The notes beneath the pieces were generated by a model that was not told the DNA's origin, did not search any database, and was given only the letters and a program-made list of their open reading frames with translations. DNA of 64,000 nucleotides from UBA2031 sp037189985 (lineage in GTDB: Bacteria; Pseudomonadota; Gammaproteobacteria; Pseudomonadales; Moraxellaceae). The stretch lies in assembly GCA_037189985.1 (NCBI GenBank), contig JBBCJX010000014.1, positions 62,001-126,000 of the forward strand. Direction: 5' to 3'. The translations under genes were made by a program, and so were the position numbers. Shown here in pieces: positions 60,562 to 64,000 of this stretch; the stretch's first letter is position 1; each line of letters opens with the position of its first letter.

Positions 60562-60655
60562 GGGCACACCAAGGCAGGTCGTGGTGCAGGCACTCTAGCA
60601 CTCACCCACCCCGACAGCCTGCTTAAACTGCACCGCCCCCACTTGTGCCTTTACC

Positions 60656-63106
60656 TCAAGCCGCCAGTGCCACGGCAGGTGTCAGCGTCTTTTTCTGCTG
60701 GCGTTGCATATGCTGGACACCCGGCACCGCTGCGGTACGCACACGCAACCATGCCTCGATTTCCGGCAGGCTGCGGCCGCCCTGCAGATCCATGACATGG
60801 CGGGCCAGTACATCCAGCCGGTTCACCATGAGCAGCATGAAGACTTCCAGCGTATCTATACCCTTGAACACCACGGCATCGTGCTCGCGGTACAGCGCCA
60901 GGTTGGCTTCGAAAAACTGCGGCATCTGTGTCCAGTGCACCGCACAGCGCTGGTGGTGGCTCATGTGATATCCCTCGTTGAGGAAATCACCCTCGAAAAT
61001 GAAAGTGGTGGTGCAGGCCAGTACGTCGTGGATATTGTCCGGCCTGTAGAAAGCATGCTGGGCATACGTGGCGCCACCGGTCACCACATTGAACATGAGC
61101 TTGGGCACCAGCACATAGGCCAGCGCAATCCGCCAGTCCACCGCTGCGACTGCTGCCAGGAAACCCAAATGAAGGAGTGCGCCGTTGCGTACCTCAACAA
61201 AAGACTTGTCCTTTCCCTTGACCCTGAAATAGTCCATCAGGGAAATGCCGAAATTGTTGAGCAGATTTTCACGGCCAATGAAGCGCATGAAGTCCAGCGG
61301 ATTGGTCCGGTTGTAATGGGCAATGCACTGCACGTCTTCATAACCAGCATCCTCGATGTGGTGCACCCGCACATGCCCCTGACCCACATTGCCTTGCACC
61401 TCACCAAAAAGGTGCCCCAGGAAATTCTCGAAATAACGTTTGCTGAAGCGATGTACTTCCGGCCGAAAGAACCCCTGTACCCGATGGCCTTCGTTATGCG
61501 CACAGCTGAAAAGGCGTTGGTACTGCACGATTTTCGGTCCCAAAAGGAAAGTCATGTAGAGCGCCCACAACACAAGACTGAATTCGCCCATCATCATCTG
61601 CACGATAAACACGGGAATTATGGTGAGCGATACCTGAACAATCACATGCATCACCGGCATGTCACGCTGGTCAGCCAGGAGGAGCCGACCCAGTGCCTCT
61701 GCCATTGCGCCCACAGGGCGGTACAGGAAAATCCGTAGCGCCTTGAAACCCGGCACACGGTCCAGCAGCCAGAGCACGGCCCAGAGCGCAAAGGCTGGAA
61801 TAGCCAGCGCCAGAAACATCAAGGACTGCACCAGGCCCAGACTGATGGCCAGAAAATCACTGAGCGCATGGGTCTTGCCCGGCAAGGGGCGCAGCAACAC
61901 CTTGAAGGCACCACGCTCATCCATACGACCCTGTTCACGGCGACGTGCCATCCAGGCCAGGGCACTGATGATGATTTCAGGCAAGAAAAGCACGGCACCC
62001 GCCGCAAAAACCGGCGCGGTATTTAGCAATATCTCCGTGGACTTGCCTGTGGGCAGCAACGTGACCCAGGTACCCAATGCAAACAGCGGCAGCGCCATCA
62101 TGATCACGCCGCGCAACAACCACTGCGCCGCGGCTTCGGGCCGTGCTGCCTGCACGGCGCCACGCAACTGCCAGGCCGCCACCAGCAAGGCCACCCCAAC
62201 GGCACCCACATTCAGGCGCACGCCGTTGTGGTAGGAAAAATCGCTGAACGGCAGACAGTCGGCAATGGCGACAATCAGGAAAGCCGCTCCGCTGAAACCG
62301 AATACTCGGGGCAACTGCCCTGTGCCCGGCAACCGGGGCATACGGGCAAGAAAGAGAGCCGTACTGGGCAGGGCTTCTGTATGGCTGGTATGACGCCAGC
62401 GCCGCGCCGCAATGATCCATATCGCCAGCAACACCATGGGCTGCACGATGAACTGCGTTGTGAGCTGGAAGGAGGTTTCGTAGTCATGCCCCAGCCAGCC
62501 ATACACCACAAAACCAAGACGTTGCGGGATGGCGGTGCAAACCAGCGCATAGACCATCACCATCCAGTCGCCATGCCGGCGCAGGTCCCCGGCGACCAGC
62601 CAGCGCATGGCGATGAGCGCCGATAGCCACATCATGGCAGCCAGCATCAGCATGCCCTGCTCCACCGTGACCTGCATGGCTTGATTGGCCGAGCCATAGG
62701 TATTGCCACCGAACACCATGCCCACGGCGCCGGCACCCCCCAAAAAAATCCCCAGCAGGAAAATCGAGCCCAGTGCCCGGTGCAGTTGCGGCCGGGCGCG
62801 GCGCCAGGCCGGCACGAACTGTACCCAGCCCAGACCCAAGGCCGTGGCCATGCCCCCGACATGCAACTTCATGAAGGGGCTCATTTCGTGAAGATAGGCA
62901 CGCTGGGCATTCTCGTAAGCCAGTGGTGCACTGGCATAGCTCTCCGACACCAAAGTGCCGTACCAGGCATGCAGCCAGGCCAGGCCTGTATCCAGGCTGA
63001 AGAGGAAGCTGAACGCCGGAACGGCATAAACCAGCGCCAGTGCGGCGATCAGCAAAAGGCCGGTGCGAGGACCTGTGCCAAGACGAGGGGAAGTGGTGCT
63101 GCTCAT
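60656..63106 (-). CDS. DUF2306 - fatty acid desaturase fusion
   Basis: GGGAG seven bases before ATG 63106 gives 816 residues. The N-terminal part (about 15-230) is a DUF2306-like multi-TM region with MKLHVGGMATALGLGWVQF and RALGSIFLLGIFLGG. More TM segments follow (to about 430), then a desaturase-like domain from about 490: histidine boxes HNEGH (537-541), HVRVHH (near 575) and HMSHH (714-718), arranged as in membrane di-iron desaturases and hydroxylases. The fusion of these two domains is unusual. Function is probably lipid modification; substrate unknown. Confidence 0.85.
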   Translation of the reverse strand: MSSTTSPRLGTGPRTGLLLIAALALVYAVPAFSFLFSLDTGLAWLHAWYGTLVSESYASAPLAYENAQRAYLHEMSPFMKLHVGGMATALGLGWVQFVPAWRRARPQLHRALGSIFLLGIFLGGAGAVGMVFGGNTYGSANQAMQVTVEQGMLMLAAMMWLSALIAMRWLVAGDLRRHGDWMVMVYALVCTAIPQRLGFVVYGWLGHDYETSFQLTTQFIVQPMVLLAIWIIAARRWRHTSHTEALPSTALFLARMPRLPGTGQLPRVFGFSGAAFLIVAIADCLPFSDFSYHNGVRLNVGAVGVALLVAAWQLRGAVQAARPEAAAQWLLRGVIMMALPLFALGTWVTLLPTGKSTEILLNTAPVFAAGAVLFLPEIIISALAWMARRREQGRMDERGAFKVLLRPLPGKTHALSDFLAISLGLVQSLMFLALAIPAFALWAVLWLLDRVPGFKALRIFLYRPVGAMAEALGRLLLADQRDMPVMHVIVQVSLTIIPVFIVQMMMGEFSLVLWALYMTFLLGPKIVQYQRLFSCAHNEGHRVQGFFRPEVHRFSKRYFENFLGHLFGEVQGNVGQGHVRVHHIEDAGYEDVQCIAHYNRTNPLDFMRFIGRENLLNNFGISLMDYFRVKGKDKSFVEVRNGALLHLGFLAAVAAVDWRIALAYVLVPKLMFNVVTGGATYAQHAFYRPDNIHDVLACTTTFIFEGDFLNEGYHMSHHQRCAVHWTQMPQFFEANLALYREHDAVVFKGIDTLEVFMLLMVNRLDVLARHVMDLQGGRSLPEIEAWLRVRTAAVPGVQHMQRQQKKTLTPAVALAA

Positions 63107-63218
63107 TTTTGTCTCCCGTGGGTGGAACGGGAGTGAGCATGGAAGAGGCATGGCACACTGGCGCCCGGCGCTATAAAACCGGGCGAAAACGGCGTACGGA
63201 TTTATCGGACTGAACGCC

Positions 63219-64000
63219 TCAGGCGTTGGATGCCAGGGACTTTTGTGAGCGCCGCCAAGCACTTGGCGTCATTCCCACCTGCTCGGCAAAAGCGCTGTTG
63301 AAGGTGGACTTGGAGCTAAAACCCGCCTCCAGCGCGATATCCAGCACGGCCCTGGAGGGCTGCCTGAGCAGCATTTCCTGAGTGGCTGCCACACGATAGC
63401 TGCTCAAAAAACGAGCAAACCCCAAGCCACGGCGCTGATTCAGGTACTCGGAAAGCTGGTGCGGCGTGACACCCACCGCCTCCGCCAGCGACGGCAGGCT
63501 GAGGCTGCTGTCACGATAGCGCCCTTCGATCTCCATGAGCTGCTGAAGCCTTGCCCCGATCTCGTCGGCCACCGACTCTGTGAGCTGGCAGCGTCGGTAG
63601 GGCGCCTCTTCGATAGCCTCGCGCAGCACACGGAACAGATAGGGGTTGCGGCAGAAGATGACGAAGAGCGTCAGCAGGAGAGCCGTGGTCAGCAGGATGG
63701 GCGGCAGCGGAGAGAAGCGTGCCGACGCCAGCAGGCCGACCAGCGATACAGCCAGCACCAGCAACCCACCGCCAGTCAGCAAGAGAAAGGTACGACGCAT
63801 GGCCTGCCCCTCACTGGCCTCCTGATCCTCGCAGTAACGCGCCCACAGATACTGCAGCACACGCAGCAAATAGAAGATGGCCACGACGAAACCCGTCACA
63901 AAAGGCAGGAAGAGCGGCGAACCTGCCCGCGGCACGGTGGTCTCCGTCACCCGCCCCGTGATGAGAAAAAGCGCAAAGCCTGTCATCACCACCAGTGCCG
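63219..64000 (-). CDS. AraC-family regulator with TM domain (cut by window end)
   Basis: The reading frame continues past base 64000, so the N-terminus is missing. The visible 260 residues have membrane helices (FALFLITG, FVTGFVVAIFYLL, LLTGGGLLVLAVSLVGLL, ILLTTALLLTLFVIF) followed by a C-terminal AraC HTH (LAEAVGVTPHQLSEYLN and ALEAGFSSKSTFNSAF). Membrane-anchored AraC proteins are known in many gammaproteobacteria. It lies 112 bases upstream of the fused desaturase on the same strand. Confidence 0.82.
   Translation of the reverse strand, partial: ALVVMTGFALFLITGRVTETTVPRAGSPLFLPFVTGFVVAIFYLLRVLQYLWARYCEDQEASEGQAMRRTFLLLTGGGLLVLAVSLVGLLASARFSPLPPILLTTALLLTLFVIFCRNPYLFRVLREAIEEAPYRRCQLTESVADEIGARLQQLMEIEGRYRDSSLSLPSLAEAVGVTPHQLSEYLNQRRGLGFARFLSSYRVAATQEMLLRQPSRAVLDIALEAGFSSKSTFNSAFAEQVGMTPSAWRRSQKSLASNA

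Noticed and set aside
59152..60795. 547-codon plus-strand frame opposite the DUF4153 gene
   Set aside because: Antisense to a multi-TM protein; Gln/His/Pro-rich composition is what the opposite strand of membrane-protein codons gives.
1..64000. CRISPR array, insertion sequence or rRNA operon
   Set aside because: No regularly spaced direct repeats of 23-40 bases, no transposase motifs and no rRNA sequence were seen.

Overview
The window is about 64 kb of a gammaproteobacterial chromosome. The order rlmB - rnr - tRNA-Leu(CAG) matches the Pseudomonadales, where tRNA-Leu sits directly upstream of rnr. The GC-rich core genes, the ferredoxin reductase/desaturase pair and the OruR-like AraC regulators fit a Pseudomonas- or Moraxellaceae-like bacterium. 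The genus cannot be fixed from the sequence alone.

Layout. (1) 1-3.9 kb is core: the end of an unknown gene, rlmB, rnr and tRNA-Leu with its own promoter. (2) 3.9-29.05 kb is a genomic island of about 25.1 kb inserted in the 3' end of tRNA-Leu. It has a tyrosine integrase at its left end, a 24-bp attL (3901-3924), a 23-bp attR (29030-29052) and, just inside each end, a pair of TCGGTATA-type repeats with a 12-bp period. (3) 29.3-44.5 kb is core: SPFH/NfeD, a GspE/PilB-type ATPase, LemA and TPM proteins, an ABC exporter, AraC, a secreted lipase and acnB. (4) 44.58-47.58 kb holds a lone, AT-rich 997-codon reverse transcriptase-nitrilase gene, matching defence-associated RT type 1 (DRT1), placed between acnB and rlpA. 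(5) 47.9-64 kb is core with some accessory genes: an RlpA-like lipoprotein, a 1.16-kaa Ig-like/FG-GAP lipoprotein, an HNH nuclease, a ferredoxin reductase plus desaturase pair, an RbgA/YlqF GTPase, an exonuclease, a DUF4153 membrane protein, a DUF2306-desaturase fusion and an AraC regulator cut by the window edge.

The island has two functional parts. The left half (5.4-18.5 kb) is a DNA phosphorothioation cluster. dndB-dndC-dndD-dndE run leftwards and continue into a membrane protein and a methyltransferase. Divergently, a PLD-nuclease/DEVH helicase, a 62-aa protein, a second zinc-hook SMC-like ATPase, a small Dnd-associated-type protein, a 4-TM protein and a second DGQHR protein run rightwards. 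DndA is absent, so a host cysteine desulfurase presumably supplies sulfur. The usual DndFGH restriction genes are also absent, and the rightward module appears to take their place. The right half (18.6-28.8 kb) resembles a CP4-57-like satellite. It has AlpA, a DUF3987/YfjI protein, a YfjJ/YagK (inovirus Gp2-like) HUH replication protein and a C-protein-like XRE regulator with a perfect inverted repeat at its start. It also carries cargo: DUF932, a HEPN-zinc ribbon protein, two glycine-zipper proteins, an LprI-like lipoprotein and a DUF1566 protein.

The most interesting systems are the non-DndFGH phosphorothioation defence with duplicated ATPase and DGQHR components, its carriage on a satellite-like island, and the separate DRT1-type gene. 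No CRISPR array, transposase, insertion sequence or rRNA was seen.
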